Assembly (NCBI RefSeq): GCF_003596335.1
Contig: NZ_QZCH01000027.1
Location: forward strand, 1-57,035
Direction of reading: 5' to 3'
DNA: 57,035 bases
DNA from: Motilimonas pumila
Lineage (GTDB): Bacteria; Pseudomonadota; Gammaproteobacteria; Enterobacterales; CBDFNC01
The notes under the pieces are model-generated. The model was not told the DNA's origin, did no database searches, and was given only the letters and a program-made list of their open reading frames with translations. Shown here one piece after another: positions 1 through 7,741 of the stretch (position 1 is its first letter; the number at the start of each line of letters is the position of its first letter). A program made the translations under genes and the position numbers.

Positions 1-218
1 TAATCCTCGACGGCGTTATGCGTTAACATACGCGCTCATAGACTGAGGCAAGGCTCCAGCGGCGAAAACAAGTCATGCGGATAACCAAACCCGCGAATAT
101 CAGCAAGGTCAACCGCCGAACTTTCTTGCCAAAGGTGCACTCACTTAAGTTTCTCTCCCATGCCGAACATTTTTGGTAGGGATAGTCACGCGCTCGTTGA
201 CAGTGGGAATCATATCAA
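1..218. other. Non-coding remainder of a second integron cassette
   Basis: This stretch lies beyond the attC of the first cassette, so it should belong to the next cassette of an array that continues off the left edge. No convincing reading frame is visible; the longest minus-strand frame from the junction stops after about 22 codons. The first 25 bases (minus-strand motif GCATAACGCC) resemble the start of another attC, but its partner box would be outside the window, so this is only a suggestion. Confidence 0.4.
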
Positions 219-313
219 CGCCTTGCTAAGCGGCGTGAAATAGTTGGCTAAACTTGCGAGGAACGAGCGTGAGCCAACTGTTATCACGTCCGTTTAAGCA
301 ACTTGTTAGAAGC
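213..313 (-). repeat. attC recombination site of first cassette
   Basis: Imperfect inverted repeat read on the minus strand. The outer arms are AACAAGTTGCTTAAACGG and AACGCCTTGCTAAGCGG, with one unpaired T typical of the extrahelical bases of attC sites. Inside is a perfect 8-bp stem AGTTGGCT/AGCCAACT (242-249 and 272-279). The R'' box (GCTTCTAAC, minus strand, 313-305) is complementary to the first bases of the cassette at its other end (TTAGAAGC from position 744), which is the signature of a mobile cassette. The R' core (CGTTGATA, 220-213) is slightly off consensus. Expected role: folded bottom-strand substrate of the adjacent integrase. Confidence 0.8.
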
Positions 314-316
314 CTA

Positions 317-724
317 TTACGACAGTACTTGATATTCCGAACTGCCATTGTGATATAGCCTAATTTCAATACCATTAATTTCTGATTTTAAGATAGACAA
401 TTGCTTTTCTATCCATAAATAACCAAGTTTATATGATAAATCAAGTAGTGGAATGTATGAGTCTTCAGGATCTCTGCTCTTATCAATTGATAATATTTCA
501 TACCAATCAAACTCTTTAAATTCAGGCATGGAATCAATATTTAACCCCGCGTAAATCCCCCAAGTACCATTCATCAAAGAAGGAATGTCAACGAAAAAAT
601 CACAAGCAATTTTGTTATGATTAATACAATTTTCGGAGTTCCTTTTGACTAAATCATGAAACTCATATTTATAGTTTTCTAACGTACTTTCAACAATTCT
701 CGTTGCTTCGGATAATTGATGCAT
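317..724 (-). CDS. Integron cassette gene, unknown protein (135 aa)
   Basis: Product not recognised. It is a 135-residue soluble, acidic protein rich in Asn, Ser, Tyr and Ile, without signal peptide or membrane segment. The frame occupies nearly the whole cassette: its ATG is 21 bases inside the cassette start (744) and its stop lies 4 bases before the attC, the usual compact cassette layout. A GGGA motif just upstream of the ATG could serve as ribosome binding site. The coding strand points away from the integrase gene, so it would be read from the integron promoter Pc in the 746-1035 region. Base composition is clearly more AT-rich than the neighbouring chromosome, consistent with capture from elsewhere. 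Being first in the array it should be the best-expressed cassette. Confidence 0.75.
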   Translation of the reverse strand: MHQLSEATRIVESTLENYKYEFHDLVKRNSENCINHNKIACDFFVDIPSLMNGTWGIYAGLNIDSMPEFKEFDWYEILSIDKSRDPEDSYIPLLDLSYKLGYLWIEKQLSILKSEINGIEIRLYHNGSSEYQVLS

Positions 725-734
725 AAATTCCCAT

Positions 735-760
735 GGGCTTCTAACAGCTTATTAGCGAGC
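735..760 (-). other. attI/cassette junction
   Basis: The minus-strand sequence GCTGTTAGAAGCC contains the core G^TTAGAAGC with the crossover between 745 and 744. It repeats the GTTAGAAGC at 305-313, as expected when the first cassette is bounded by attI on one side and its own attC on the other. The attI proper should extend from here toward the integrase gene; I cannot delimit its accessory integrase-binding boxes by eye. Confidence 0.65.
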
Positions 761-954
761 ATTCCGCATATACACAAAACAGTGCGAAGCGGGCACTCAC
801 ATCTTTTGATTAAAAATTCATGTAAATTTAGCACTTTAGTGCAATCGCTACAAACGATCGCTCACTAAAATGCGCGGAGAAACCGAGAAACGTGTTTAGC
901 GAGAGTGACATTCTCGTTAAATAAAAACGAAAAGCCTAAAAGCGCAATAATTTC

Positions 955-1017
955 AATTTGTTACGAAAACCTTCGTATTATTCGAGCCAAAAATCATCTC
1001 GAATAACGCGACAAATT
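955..1017. repeat. Nested dyad between attI and the integrase gene
   Basis: A nested inverted repeat: outer arms AATTTGT (955-961) and ACAAATT (1011-1017), inner arms TTATTCGAG (978-986) and CTCGAATAA (998-1006). It lies in the control region shared by Pc and the integrase promoter. It could be a regulator-binding site or a transcript hairpin; function is unknown. Confidence 0.5.
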
Positions 1018-1035
1018 CAAGAATAGTCATTATAA

Positions 1036-1051
1036 CTGTATATAAACACAG
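1036..1051 (+). promoter_or_regulatory. LexA (SOS) box of intI
   Basis: CTGTATATAAACACAG matches the gammaproteobacterial LexA consensus CTGT-N8-ACAG exactly. It ends 14 bases before the intI ATG and overlaps the position expected for the integrase promoter. SOS control of integron integrases through such a box is established in Vibrio and in class 1 integrons, so cassette shuffling is predicted to be induced by DNA damage. Confidence 0.85.
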
Positions 1052-1065
1052 TTAAAGAGGTCACC

Positions 1066-2031
1066 ATGAGTCGCTCTCCTTTTTTAGAAGAAGTACGCGC
1101 GGAAATGCGCACACGGCACTACAGTATAAGAACTGAAAAATCTTACCTCTATTGGATCAAGTCCTTTATTCTATTCAACCATAAACGTCACCCAAAGGAA
1201 TTGGCGAATAGTGAGATTGAGAGTTTCCTGTCATATTTAGCGAACCAGAGAAATGTCAGCAGCGCGACACAAAACCAAGCGCTGTGCGCTTTAATGTTTA
1301 TGTATAAACACATTTTGCACATTGAAATCACGCAGCTTGCTTACCAATACACCAGAGCACCCAAGCGCATGCCATGTGTATTGAGTCATCATGAGGTACA
1401 ACAAATTTTTGCTTACTTAACGGGCAGAAATTGGCTTATCGCCGCTATTTTGTATGGCTGCGGCTTACGGATTAATGAAGCACTTAGGCTGAGAGTGAAA
1501 GATGTCAATTTTGATAATCACACCTTATTTATCTTTCGCGGCAAAGGGGCAAAAGACAGGTATACCTTGCTGCCCCACTGCTTACTGGATGCCTTACAGC
1601 AGCAAATTCAATTTTCTTTGCAAATTCACCGACAAGATATTGCACAGGGATATGGCTTAACGTCGTTACCACCGGCGTTAATCAGAAAATACCAAAGTGC
1701 AGCTAAGGATGCAGCTTGGCAGTATTTATTTCCTTCCTCTCACCTCGGACAACATCCTCACGACGAGTACATGTGTCGCCACCATATTCACGAGACCACC
1801 TTTCGCAGAGCATTGCGCCAAGCTGTGCAGCAATCGCACGTAACTAAACGGGTCACCGCGCATACTTTCCGCCACTCTTTTGCAACCCAGTTATTGCTCA
1901 ATGGAGTCGATATTCGCACCGTGCAAGAGTTGCTTGGTCATACTGACTTACGGACAACAGAGATATACACCCATGTAATGGGTTCGCGCTTTGCTCATAC
2001 CCTCAGTCCCGCTGATCGCCTGCAGAGCTAA
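1066..2031 (+). CDS. intI: Integron integrase IntI
   Basis: Tyrosine recombinase that inserts and excises cassettes at attI and folded attC sites. At 321 residues it has the normal IntI length. An N-terminal SAM-like core-binding domain spans about residues 5-90. The catalytic domain holds Arg135 (CGLRINEAL), His266 and Arg269 (HTFRHSFAT), His292 (LLGHTD) and Tyr301 (EIYTHV). The IntI-specific insert between the first Arg and the His box is present (about residues 188-242, ending in CRHHIHETTF), which separates it from XerC/XerD. The ATG follows the ribosome binding site AAAGAGG at 1054-1060. It has a LexA box upstream and the cassette array on its other side, transcribed divergently. The frame is full length and all catalytic residues are present, so the integron is probably active. 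Confidence 0.95.
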   Translation: MSRSPFLEEVRAEMRTRHYSIRTEKSYLYWIKSFILFNHKRHPKELANSEIESFLSYLANQRNVSSATQNQALCALMFMYKHILHIEITQLAYQYTRAPKRMPCVLSHHEVQQIFAYLTGRNWLIAAILYGCGLRINEALRLRVKDVNFDNHTLFIFRGKGAKDRYTLLPHCLLDALQQQIQFSLQIHRQDIAQGYGLTSLPPALIRKYQSAAKDAAWQYLFPSSHLGQHPHDEYMCRHHIHETTFRRALRQAVQQSHVTKRVTAHTFRHSFATQLLLNGVDIRTVQELLGHTDLRTTEIYTHVMGSRFAHTLSPADRLQS

Positions 2032-2120
2032 AACCCTTAAAAAAGCGATTCCCAGAGAGTGTTTTAAACAGTGAACACACAATCTAGTCTACATACGCTA
2101 TGCGGTTGCCACTTATCAGC

Positions 2121-3290
2121 TTAAACTTGACGATGATTATCTTTTCTTTGGCTAGGTATCAGCATCACCAGCACAACGGCGATGATAACAGGCAATACCC
2201 ACAGGTTAAGCTGCTGCCAACCTACTTGCGCGTCGAGCCAACCCGACAGCAACGAAGTAAAAGCCACACTGGCAAACACCATAAACTCGTTAAAGCCTTG
2301 AGCTTTTGCCTTATTTTGCTCTTGATAGGTTTGAGTTAACGCTTGCGTAGCGGCAATAAACATAAAATTCCAACCTACACCAAGCAATGTAAGTGCAACA
2401 CGAAAATGCCACAAACTGGTACCATGCCAGTTCACGCCAATGCAGGCGATAAACAGTGCAGCACCCGCAAAGATCATGCACTTGCAACCAAACCGTTGAA
2501 TCAAATGGCCAGTAAAGAAAGCCGGGGCAAACATGCCTAACACATGCCATTTGATCACACCGGCCGCCTGAGGAAAAGCAAAGCCACAGTGCAGCATGGC
2601 TAACGGTGTCACTGTCATTAATAAGTTCATCACGGCGTAGGCCACGACCGCGGTAAATACAGCGGTGGCATAACCAGGGCTACGTATCACCGCCAGCAAA
2701 GGTTGCGCACCTTGCTCATGGTGCTGAGTATATGGAGGCAGCTTGACCAAGGTTAGCAGTACTAAAGCAAGCACGTTTAACAGCATCACAACCAAAAATG
2801 CGCCGCTGTACAGCTCACCGCCAAACCAAGTTTGACTGTGCACCGCTAAGTTAGGGCCAACAATGGCCGCCAGCACCCCGCCGGCCATCGAAAAAGACAT
2901 GGCTTGGCTGCGTTGTTCCGGAGCAGCCACTTCAAGTGCGGCAAAACGGTACAAAGATCCAAAGCCAATTCCCACCCCCAGCAAACTGGCAGCCAGGCAA
3001 AATAGCCAAAAGTGTTCCACACTCAACGCCCAAACCACCAAACCAGCGCCCAGAATACCAATCACGTTTCCTAACATAAAACCGCGTTTGCGCCCCACCT
3101 TAGACATAATAAACGACGCAGGCATAGTCGCAGCCATTAAGCCAACAAACTGCATGGCTACAGGTAAGGTAATTAAAGAGCTATTTGGCGCAAGTTGTTG
3201 GCCAATCAGCCCCACTACAGAAATTAACACGATATTGCCAGACATTAACAAGGCTTGGCAGAGCGTCAACAGGTAGACGTTTTTGTTCAT
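2121..3290 (-). CDS. MFS transporter
   Basis: Major facilitator superfamily protein of about 389 residues with around twelve hydrophobic helices, the normal MFS length. The loop between helices 2 and 3 carries the family motif as MSKVGRKRG, and helix 5 has the glycine-rich run GVLAAIVGPNLA seen in antiporter-type members. A drug/metabolite exporter is likely; the substrate cannot be told from sequence. I chose the ATG at 3290 over the TTG one codon upstream; neither has a strong ribosome binding site. It stands alone: the integrase gene converges on its 3' side, and a cold-shock gene on the same strand is separated by a terminator at 3361-3394. No regulator is adjacent. Confidence 0.85.
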   Translation of the reverse strand: MNKNVYLLTLCQALLMSGNIVLISVVGLIGQQLAPNSSLITLPVAMQFVGLMAATMPASFIMSKVGRKRGFMLGNVIGILGAGLVVWALSVEHFWLFCLAASLLGVGIGFGSLYRFAALEVAAPEQRSQAMSFSMAGGVLAAIVGPNLAVHSQTWFGGELYSGAFLVVMLLNVLALVLLTLVKLPPYTQHHEQGAQPLLAVIRSPGYATAVFTAVVAYAVMNLLMTVTPLAMLHCGFAFPQAAGVIKWHVLGMFAPAFFTGHLIQRFGCKCMIFAGAALFIACIGVNWHGTSLWHFRVALTLLGVGWNFMFIAATQALTQTYQEQNKAKAQGFNEFMVFASVAFTSLLSGWLDAQVGWQQLNLWVLPVIIAVVLVMLIPSQRKDNHRQV

Positions 3291-3360
3291 CAAGGCGGTC
3301 TATTTCGAAGGGTAAGAAGTTGATAATATGCTTAATGGAGAGAAAAACAACAAAACGAAG

Positions 3361-3394
3361 GCAAAAAAAAACGAGACGTTAAGTCTCGTTTTTG
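3361..3394 (-). terminator. Terminator of the cold-shock gene
   Basis: Stem AAAACGAGAC/GTCTCGTTTT (3368-3377 and 3383-3392) with A/T runs on both sides, giving a U-tract on the minus-strand transcript. It lies 22 bases past the cold-shock stop codon. Confidence 0.85.
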
Positions 3395-3415
3395 CAACTA
3401 AGAATCGACTCTAAG

Positions 3416-3622
3416 TTATAGAGGTACGATGTTCTCAGCTTGAGGACCTTTTTGGCCTTGAGTTACTTCAAACTGTACTTTTTGGCCTTCAGCAAGAGTT
3501 TTGAAGCCAGTACCTTGGATTGCACGGAAGTGTGCAAATACGTCAGGACCGTTTTCTTGTTGAATAAAACCGAAACCTTTAGCTTCGTTGAACCATTTTA
3601 CTGTACCAGTAGTAGTAGACAT
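3416..3622 (-). CDS. CspA-family cold-shock protein
   Basis: A 68-residue single cold-shock domain, complete for the family. It has RNP1 as KGFGFI and RNP2 as DVFAHF, the aromatic residues that stack on single-stranded nucleic acid. The usual residue in RNP2 is VFVHF; the Ala is a conservative change. Such proteins act as RNA chaperones that melt mRNA structure in the cold or in growth transitions. The ATG is preceded by AGGAAAAAG (minus strand). A long AT-rich upstream stretch (to about 3780) is compatible with the extended 5' leader common to cspA-type genes, but I could not recognise a cold-box motif. Which Csp paralogue this is cannot be decided. Confidence 0.95.
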   Translation of the reverse strand: MSTTTGTVKWFNEAKGFGFIQQENGPDVFAHFRAIQGTGFKTLAEGQKVQFEVTQGQKGPQAENIVPL

Positions 3623-3991
3623 AGTCTTTTTCCTGTAATCAAGAGTAATTAAAGCTCAATAATTTGAGCAGATGTTTTGCTGGAAATTTTGCTATTACTT
3701 ATGAAAACAGGATATTAAGAGATTTCTCAAGTATCCGAGTGGTGTGCATAAATATAAACCGAACTTTCTAGCTGACCAGAATTATAAACCCCTTCTACTA
3801 CTTGTCAACGAATAATATCTGCTAATAATCTCAGGCTATCCTTTTCTTGATCACAATATTTGTCTTTTGTTGCCATTTTCAACTAGTGATTCGTGCTACC
3901 TAAAATCCCTAAACCCCTTGGTAACAGTGAATTCTATAGCCAACGCCATTGCACAAAGTGAATGGCGCTAACTGGCGGAAAAATCAATCCG
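3623..3991. promoter_or_regulatory. Leader/promoter region of csp and 3' end of gltS
   Basis: There is no gene here. The half near 3623-3780 should hold the promoter and leader of the cold-shock gene. The half near gltS holds an inverted repeat CGCCATT/AATGGCG (3944-3950 and 3961-3967) that may form a hairpin in the gltS 3' end; it lacks a U-tract, so termination there would be weak. Confidence 0.4.
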
Positions 3992-5221
3992 TTAGAAATT
4001 ACTTAAGAAGTAAGGGATCATTACCGCATTGGCTAAATCAATAAAGAATGCACACACCAAAGGCACAATAATAAAGGCCAGATGAGAGTTTCCGTAGCGC
4101 TGTGAAACTGCCGACATGTTTGCCATTGCAGTTGGCGTAGAGCCTAAAGAAATCCCCCCAAAGCCAGAACAAATGACCGCAGCGTCATAGTTTTTGCCCA
4201 TGCTTGGGAATACAATGAAAATATTGACCAAAATCGCAACAATAAATTGCGCGCCCAAAATAGCAAAAATAGGACCGGCTAAATCAATTAACGTCCACAG
4301 CTGCATGCTCATCAGTGACATCGCCAGGAACGTACCCAACGAAATATCCGCAATAAGCGCGATAGCAGGTTTACGAGAGGGCCACTTTGTGCCGGAAAAG
4401 CGCTTAATGTTTTTAGGCATTAAGTTTGTCATCACAATGCCGGCAAACAAACACGTTACAAACATTGGCAGCTCAAGGCCCATTTCAGTCAGCGTACCGT
4501 TTAAAATGTAACCCAGCATAATACACACGTGCAGCGCAAACACAGCGTCAAGAAAATCAAACGCCGTAATGCTGTTGTCTTGTTTATTTTCTTGCACGCC
4601 AACATCCATTGGCTCTACTTTGTCGGGCGTGAGGTTATGGCGTGTAATCAAAAACTTGGCTATCGGACCGCCCATTAAGCTGGCCAAAATCAAGCCAAAC
4701 GTCGCACAGGCGATGCCTATTTCCATTGCATTGGTCACGCCAAAGCCTTCCGAGATTTTAGGTGCCCAGGCAATCGCGGTGCCGTGGCCACCAATCAAAG
4801 ACACACTGCCGCCCAACAAGCCAACTGGGGTCCCTAAGTCAAACATCGAAGCAATGCCCATGCCGGTAAAGTTCTGCACCAGCATATAGCCAATGGTAAT
4901 GCCTAGAAGAATCACCAGTGGCATACCGCCTTTGAGCAAGTCTTTTAAGCTGGCGTTAATGCCGATAGTGGTAAAAAAGTAAACCAACAGCACATCACGG
5001 GCGAATAAATCAAACTGAACTTCCACATCAAATACAGCGTAAATCAGGGCAAACAACACTGAAAATAAAATGCCCCCAGACACAGGCTCAGGAATGCTGA
5101 ACTCTCTCAGTGCAGCGACCATTAGGTTAATTCGGCGTCCTATGAATAACACCATAATGCCCGTTGTGACGGCAATGAATGAGTCTAAATGCAACACCCC
5201 ATTGTCTATCGATATATCCAT
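3992..5221 (-). CDS. gltS: Sodium/glutamate symporter GltS
   Basis: Inner-membrane Na+-coupled glutamate importer of 409 residues, the typical family length. It has two homologous halves of hydrophobic helices around a central cytoplasmic loop (about residues 200-220, rich in Asp, Gln and Asn). Each half contains the family's glycine/serine-rich re-entrant loop: GLLGGSVSLIGGHGTA in the first and SGFGGISLGSTPTAMANM in the second. The ATG is preceded by AAGGAAA. It is monocistronic in appearance, with 139 bases separating it from the upstream pseudouridine synthase gene on the same strand. Confidence 0.95.
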   Translation of the reverse strand: MDISIDNGVLHLDSFIAVTTGIMVLFIGRRINLMVAALREFSIPEPVSGGILFSVLFALIYAVFDVEVQFDLFARDVLLVYFFTTIGINASLKDLLKGGMPLVILLGITIGYMLVQNFTGMGIASMFDLGTPVGLLGGSVSLIGGHGTAIAWAPKISEGFGVTNAMEIGIACATFGLILASLMGGPIAKFLITRHNLTPDKVEPMDVGVQENKQDNSITAFDFLDAVFALHVCIMLGYILNGTLTEMGLELPMFVTCLFAGIVMTNLMPKNIKRFSGTKWPSRKPAIALIADISLGTFLAMSLMSMQLWTLIDLAGPIFAILGAQFIVAILVNIFIVFPSMGKNYDAAVICSGFGGISLGSTPTAMANMSAVSQRYGNSHLAFIIVPLVCAFFIDLANAVMIPYFLSNF

Positions 5222-5360
5222 TCAGTTTCCTTATTTGGCAATCTAGAAATGTATCAAAAATAAATAAAGCAGATGTGTTAAGGCTGGCTTACGACACTCT
5301 GCTTGAAAAAGCGCTTTAATTTATCAAATCATAAACATATAAGCACTTTAATCGGCTTGA

Positions 5361-6071
5361 TTAATTACGTGGCGAGTTCAGGCTTGGCCAATTTAACAAA
5401 AGTAAACTCTGTTCATGTAAGGCGACAATCGCCTGCTGCAAAAGCCCCGGCTGAAAAAATTGCCCGCTGGTAGGCAAACATGAATAATGTTTTATTTGGC
5501 CTTGCCAACTGAAACTCAGCTCATAGGCATGCAAATAGCCTCTGTCGCTGTCTCCGCCGCCGTACCGCTCATCTCCTAAGATAGGCGCGCCTAAACTCTT
5601 TAAAGCCACCCGAAGTTGATGGGTTTTACCTGTCGCCGGTTTTAAAATAAACAAACGCATACCGGGCAGTAAACTGTGACTTTTAAATTGGGTCAGTGCT
5701 GGCTGCTGGCAGCTAGTCAATAATTTGTAGCTCCCACGACGCGACTTGGCCATGTCGCCTTTAATTAAGCCTTGCTTCTTTTTGGTTTTTTTCTGGCTTA
5801 GCGCTAAATAAATCTTGCCCACTTGGCGTTCGCTAAACAGCGCGGTAAATTGCGCAGCGGCGAGTGAAGATTTCGCTAAAACCAGCAAACCAGACGTCAT
5901 TTTGTCCAGTCGATGAACACTAAATAACGGGTAGCCAAACGTTTCACTCACGCTTGCCACTAAACCCGCCTCGCCATCTTCAACGTGAAAGTTCACGCCG
6001 GCGTGCTTGTTAACCACTAAGTAATCGGGCTCATCTGCCACTAAGGTAAACATGGGGTATTGTGTTGTCAT
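5361..6071 (-). CDS. RluA-family pseudouridine synthase (TIGR01621-like)
   Basis: Converts uridine to pseudouridine in RNA. It is a compact 236-residue enzyme of the RluA/RsuA fold without an S4 domain. The catalytic motif HRLDKMTSGLLVLAKS (about residue 54) supplies the Asp; a C-terminal part GKTHQLRVALKSLGAPILGD is also typical. The frame stays open for 41 codons further upstream, but that stretch crosses the terminator of the upstream ABC operon, so I start at the ATG at 6071 (MTTQYPMF). The RNA target cannot be read from sequence; it resembles a small family in Shewanella and Vibrio of unproven substrate. Confidence 0.85.
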   Translation of the reverse strand: MTTQYPMFTLVADEPDYLVVNKHAGVNFHVEDGEAGLVASVSETFGYPLFSVHRLDKMTSGLLVLAKSSLAAAQFTALFSERQVGKIYLALSQKKTKKKQGLIKGDMAKSRRGSYKLLTSCQQPALTQFKSHSLLPGMRLFILKPATGKTHQLRVALKSLGAPILGDERYGGGDSDRGYLHAYELSFSWQGQIKHYSCLPTSGQFFQPGLLQQAIVALHEQSLLLLNWPSLNSPRN

Positions 6072-6098
6072 GGTTGTCCTGCAGCAATGGCTGGCAAT

Positions 6099-6120
6099 AA
6101 AAAAGGGCCCGTGGGCCCTT
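6099..6120 (-). terminator. Terminator of the basic amino acid ABC operon
   Basis: Stem AAGGGCCC/GGGCCCTT (6103-6110 and 6113-6120) followed on the minus strand by TTTTTTATT. It lies 10 bases after the last permease gene and separates the operon from the pseudouridine synthase. Confidence 0.85.
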
Positions 6121-6129
6121 ATCGCTTTA

Positions 6130-6939
6130 TTACACTTGCAGTGGTTTGAGGTGTTTATGCCAGCGCTTTTCCCACAGCTTAAAGACGTAAACAATCACAA
6201 AGGTCATCAACATGTATAACAAGCCAGCGGTAATAAAGGCTTCAAACGGCGCATAATAGCGAGAATTTACAATTCTTGCAGCCCCGGTTAAGTCAACAAT
6301 AGTCACCACCCCTGCCAACGCACTGCCGTGCAACATAAAGATCACTTCGTTACTGTACGCCGGTAGCGCGCGGCGAAACGCACTCGGTAAGATAATGCGT
6401 GACATAATCTTAACCTGATTCATACCAAACGCTTTGGCCGCCTCTATCTCGCCTACTGGCATGGTATTAATGCTGCCGCGAACAATCTCTGCGGTGTAAG
6501 CACCGGTGTTGAGGGTGAATGCCAACAGCGCACAAAACCAGGCTTCTTGCAGCCAATGCCAAATGTAGCCACACAAGCTAAACCACACGCTTTGTAACAC
6601 CAGCACAATTTGCTGCCAAGCGCTTGGGTTATCGACTTGCGTCACTTGCCAGCTATCCGCGCCGCCCAAAAACTGGCCCGCACCGTAATAAATCAGAAAC
6701 AGCTGGATCAGCAGCGGGGTCCCGCGAAAGAAGTAGATAAATGCCCACGCCGGTAAGCGCCATTTGGCCTGGCTGCTGTTACGCATAATGCCCGCAGGCA
6801 CAGCAATAAATAGGCCGAGAAACAGCGATAGTGCCACTAACCAAAAAGTGGTCCACATGCCTTCAAGGTACAGCGGCCATTCTTGTTGTAGCAGTTGCAC
6901 GTATTCAAACTGCATCAACCATTGCCCGATAGCATTCAT
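6130..6939 (-). CDS. Basic amino acid ABC permease, ArtM/HisM/AotM type
   Basis: Second membrane subunit of a polar amino acid ABC importer, 269 residues. It has hydrophobic helices of the His/Glu/Gln/Arg permease family and the ATPase-contacting EAA loop GEIEAAKAFGMNQVKIMSRIILP (positions around 165-187). Compared with E. coli ArtM (about 222 residues) it has an extra stretch at residues 90-130 rich in Trp and Gln, between helices, as seen in AotM-like members. It starts 4 bases after the preceding permease gene and ends just before a strong terminator, so it is last in the operon 9342 to 6130. Together with the ATPase it should import arginine, ornithine, lysine or histidine. Confidence 0.9.
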   Translation of the reverse strand: MNAIGQWLMQFEYVQLLQQEWPLYLEGMWTTFWLVALSLFLGLFIAVPAGIMRNSSQAKWRLPAWAFIYFFRGTPLLIQLFLIYYGAGQFLGGADSWQVTQVDNPSAWQQIVLVLQSVWFSLCGYIWHWLQEAWFCALLAFTLNTGAYTAEIVRGSINTMPVGEIEAAKAFGMNQVKIMSRIILPSAFRRALPAYSNEVIFMLHGSALAGVVTIVDLTGAARIVNSRYYAPFEAFITAGLLYMLMTFVIVYVFKLWEKRWHKHLKPLQV

Positions 6940-6943
6940 AGTA

Positions 6944-7684
6944 TTACCTCGTCACAATGGCGTATTTCTGCTCGGCACGCTTGAGCAAAGTGGTCGAAAT
7001 AGCGGTGAAAAATAAAAATATCAACGCCACGATAAAATAAAACGTAAATGGCATTTGGGTTGAGCCACCAGCATCGCCAGCGGCTTTTACCATGTCTTCA
7101 AGGCCAATGATGGAAACCAAAGCCGTGGTTTTCAGTAACACTAACCAGTTGTTACCAAACCCCGGCAACGCGTGTCGCATCATTTGAGGAAACATCACCC
7201 GGTGAAACACTTGCCATTGACTCATGCCATAAGCACGAGCGGCTTCTAACTGCCCCTTGTCAACAGCAATAATCGCGCCGCGAAATGTTTCCGCCATGTA
7301 GGCGCCAAAGATAAAGCCTATCGTCGCGATACCTGCAAAAAACGGGCTGACATCGATATAATCCGGTAAATAACTGGTCCATTCGTGCTGCGGGTTTTGC
7401 TGACTGAAGTAGTCATTAAGCCATTCGTTAGTATTAGCGCTAAAATCATTGATGAATAGCTGCCCACCAAAGAAAATCAACATCATTAAGATAAGATCGG
7501 GAATGCCACGGATCACCGTTGTGTACGCCGTCGCAAGCCATCTTAGGGGAGCAAAGCTCGACAGTTTTGACATCGCGCCAACAATGCCCAATAGCATCGC
7601 CAGCAGCAAAGACAGTAGCGCCACTTGAAGCGTGACCCAAGAGCCACTCAAAATGCTGGCTTCATAACCTTGCAGGTCTAACAT
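6944..7684 (-). CDS. Basic amino acid ABC permease, ArtQ/HisQ/AotQ type
   Basis: First membrane subunit of the same importer, 246 residues. It starts with MLDLQGYEASILSG, typical of the HisQ/ArtQ branch, and contains the EAA loop GQLEAARAYGMSQWQVFHRVMFP. A long periplasmic loop between helices (about residues 85-115) is rich in Asn and Gln, as in AotQ. It follows the binding-protein gene after 57 bases that contain a stem-loop with U-run, so its expression should be lower than that of the binding protein. It is followed after 4 bases by the second permease gene. Confidence 0.9.
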   Translation of the reverse strand: MLDLQGYEASILSGSWVTLQVALLSLLLAMLLGIVGAMSKLSSFAPLRWLATAYTTVIRGIPDLILMMLIFFGGQLFINDFSANTNEWLNDYFSQQNPQHEWTSYLPDYIDVSPFFAGIATIGFIFGAYMAETFRGAIIAVDKGQLEAARAYGMSQWQVFHRVMFPQMMRHALPGFGNNWLVLLKTTALVSIIGLEDMVKAAGDAGGSTQMPFTFYFIVALIFLFFTAISTTLLKRAEQKYAIVTR

Positions 7685-7710
7685 GAGAATATGGGTAACC
7701 TATAACAATG

Positions 7711-7731
7711 AAAAAGGGGCCTAAGCCCCTT
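7711..7731 (-). terminator. Internal stem-loop (partial terminator) in the ABC operon
   Basis: Stem AAGGGGC/GCCCCTT (7714-7720 and 7725-7731) with loop CTAA and T5 after it on the minus strand. It lies in the 57-base gap between the binding-protein and first permease genes. Such stem-loops usually make the binding protein more abundant than the membrane parts by partial termination and mRNA protection. Confidence 0.75.
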
Positions 7732-7741
7732 GAGTAGCAAC

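Noticed and set aside
6072..6194. N-terminal extension of the pseudouridine synthase
   Set aside because: It would read through the terminator of the ABC operon and into its last gene; no homology there.
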